Below are positions 22,649 to 23,151 of a stretch of 23,151 nucleotides of DNA, piece by piece. The DNA lies in NCBI GenBank assembly GCA_023250385.1, contig JAHFAU010000011.1, forward strand, positions 1 to 23,151, given 5' to 3'. Source of the stretch: Anaerolineales bacterium (GTDB taxonomy: Bacteria; Chloroflexota; Anaerolineae; Anaerolineales; E44-bin32). The notes beneath the pieces were generated by a model that was not told the DNA's origin, did not search any database, and saw nothing but the letters and a program-made list of their open reading frames with translations. The translations under genes were made by a program, and so were the position numbers. Numbering within the stretch: position 1 is the stretch's first letter; each line of letters opens with the position of its first letter.

Positions 22649-23151
22649 TCAGGCGCCGCCCGGACCGTAGACCGAGGGGTCGGTTGGGGTGTGGCCGGAG
22701 GGGTCCCAGACGTAAACCCAGGTCCCGATTTCGGCGAAATTGAAGATCCAGTTGGCGTCTTCCGGAGCCAGGTTCACGCAGCCGCGGGAGGTCGGCGTCC
22801 CGAACTTGGAATGCCAATAGGTTCCATGTAGCGCTCGGGCCTGATCGAAGTACAACACCCAGGGCACATCTTCCAGGAAGTAAAAGTTGCCCCCTTGCGT
22901 GGTGACGATGCCGCCGGTCATGTCATCCCGGTCCAGCTTAGCCCAGACTTGGAATAGGCCGGGTTGGGTCCAGTACCCGCTTCGCCCGCTGGACACGACG
23001 GTCGCGAACTTCAAAGTCCCTGCTTCGTACACCGCCAGGGTTTGTTCATAGAGGTTTACGGACACCCACCGGTCGCCGTCCACTCCGTCGGGACGAGTCG
23101 GATCGGGGCGGACCACTCCCAAATTGCGCTGCTCAAGCCAGCGGTCCAGCC
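22649..23151 (-). CDS. L,D-transpeptidase (YkuD domain), N-terminus cut by the window edge
   Basis: The YkuD catalytic signature is clear: HGTYWHSKFGTPTSRGCVNL, with the conserved His and the nucleophilic Cys in the SRGC motif. Upstream, WVSVNLYEQTLAVYEAGTLKFATVVSSG is the typical first strand pair of the domain. Such enzymes form 3-3 peptidoglycan cross-links or attach lipoproteins in the cell envelope. The frame stays open to the right window edge (LDRWLEQRNLGVVRP...), so the apparent TTG start at 23122 is probably internal; a signal peptide is expected outside the window. A short GTAC-rich hairpin (CAGTAC-TTTG-GTACT) lies just beyond its stop at 22624-22638. Confidence 0.92.
   Translation of the reverse strand, partial: LDRWLEQRNLGVVRPDPTRPDGVDGDRWVSVNLYEQTLAVYEAGTLKFATVVSSGRSGYWTQPGLFQVWAKLDRDDMTGGIVTTQGGNFYFLEDVPWVLYFDQARALHGTYWHSKFGTPTSRGCVNLAPEDANWIFNFAEIGTWVYVWDPSGHTPTDPSVYGPGGA

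Noticed and set aside
1..23151. CRISPR array, rRNA, tRNA, insertion sequence
   Set aside because: No regularly spaced repeats, no complete tRNA cloverleaf, no rRNA signature and no transposase were seen on either strand.

Overview
The window is a high-GC bacterial chromosome segment, most likely from a Chloroflexota-like (green non-sulfur) or similar soil/sediment lineage. This rests on a PPOX-class F420/flavin-type oxidoreductase, a menaquinone-type UbiA prenyltransferase, frequent GTG/TTG starts with purine-rich Shine-Dalgarno sites, and a BCKDH-type 2-oxoacid dehydrogenase operon. The taxonomic guess is inference only: there is no rRNA, tRNA or phylogenetic marker here.

Left part (1-7072, + strand): a BNR/Asp-box beta-propeller protein translationally coupled to a MoaD/ThiS-like ubiquitin-fold protein; a PPOX-family enzyme; a large cysteine-containing lipoprotein; a short protein resembling the N-terminus of HEAT-repeat proteins, abutting an ArnT/PMT-like membrane glycosyltransferase; a conserved protein of unknown function; and an SDR dehydrogenase of the 3-alpha-HSD/coniferyl-alcohol-dehydrogenase type.

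Middle part (about 7073-10400): an accessory-looking patch of very small, unrecognised genes. They include two that are easy to miss (49 aa and 45 aa) and one reading frame broken by an amber codon. The patch ends with a HigB/RelE-type toxin and NadS-type antitoxin module, which has a consensus promoter, an overlapping palindromic operator and a strong bidirectional terminator. No integrase or transposase is present. A frameshifted lipoprotein gene follows (10480-11072).

Right part (11169-23151, minus strand, read right to left): an L,D-transpeptidase cut by the window edge, a small CxxC protein, then a long, tightly spaced metabolic cluster. That cluster runs: membrane-bound HdrD-like Fe-S oxidoreductase, 2-oxoacid dehydrogenase E1-alpha, E1-beta, E2, E3 (lipoamide dehydrogenase), citrate synthase, an S1-type serine protease homologue, a detached copy of that protease's N-terminal domain, and a MenA-like prenyltransferase with an extra N-terminal domain. 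The central enzymes would convert 2-oxoacids to acyl-CoA, pass NADH to respiration and feed acetyl-CoA to the TCA cycle; the Fe-S protein and MenA connect to the quinone pool.

The items most worth a second look are the protease/detached prodomain pair, the amber-interrupted small-gene operon, the MenA fusion, and the toxin-antitoxin operator.
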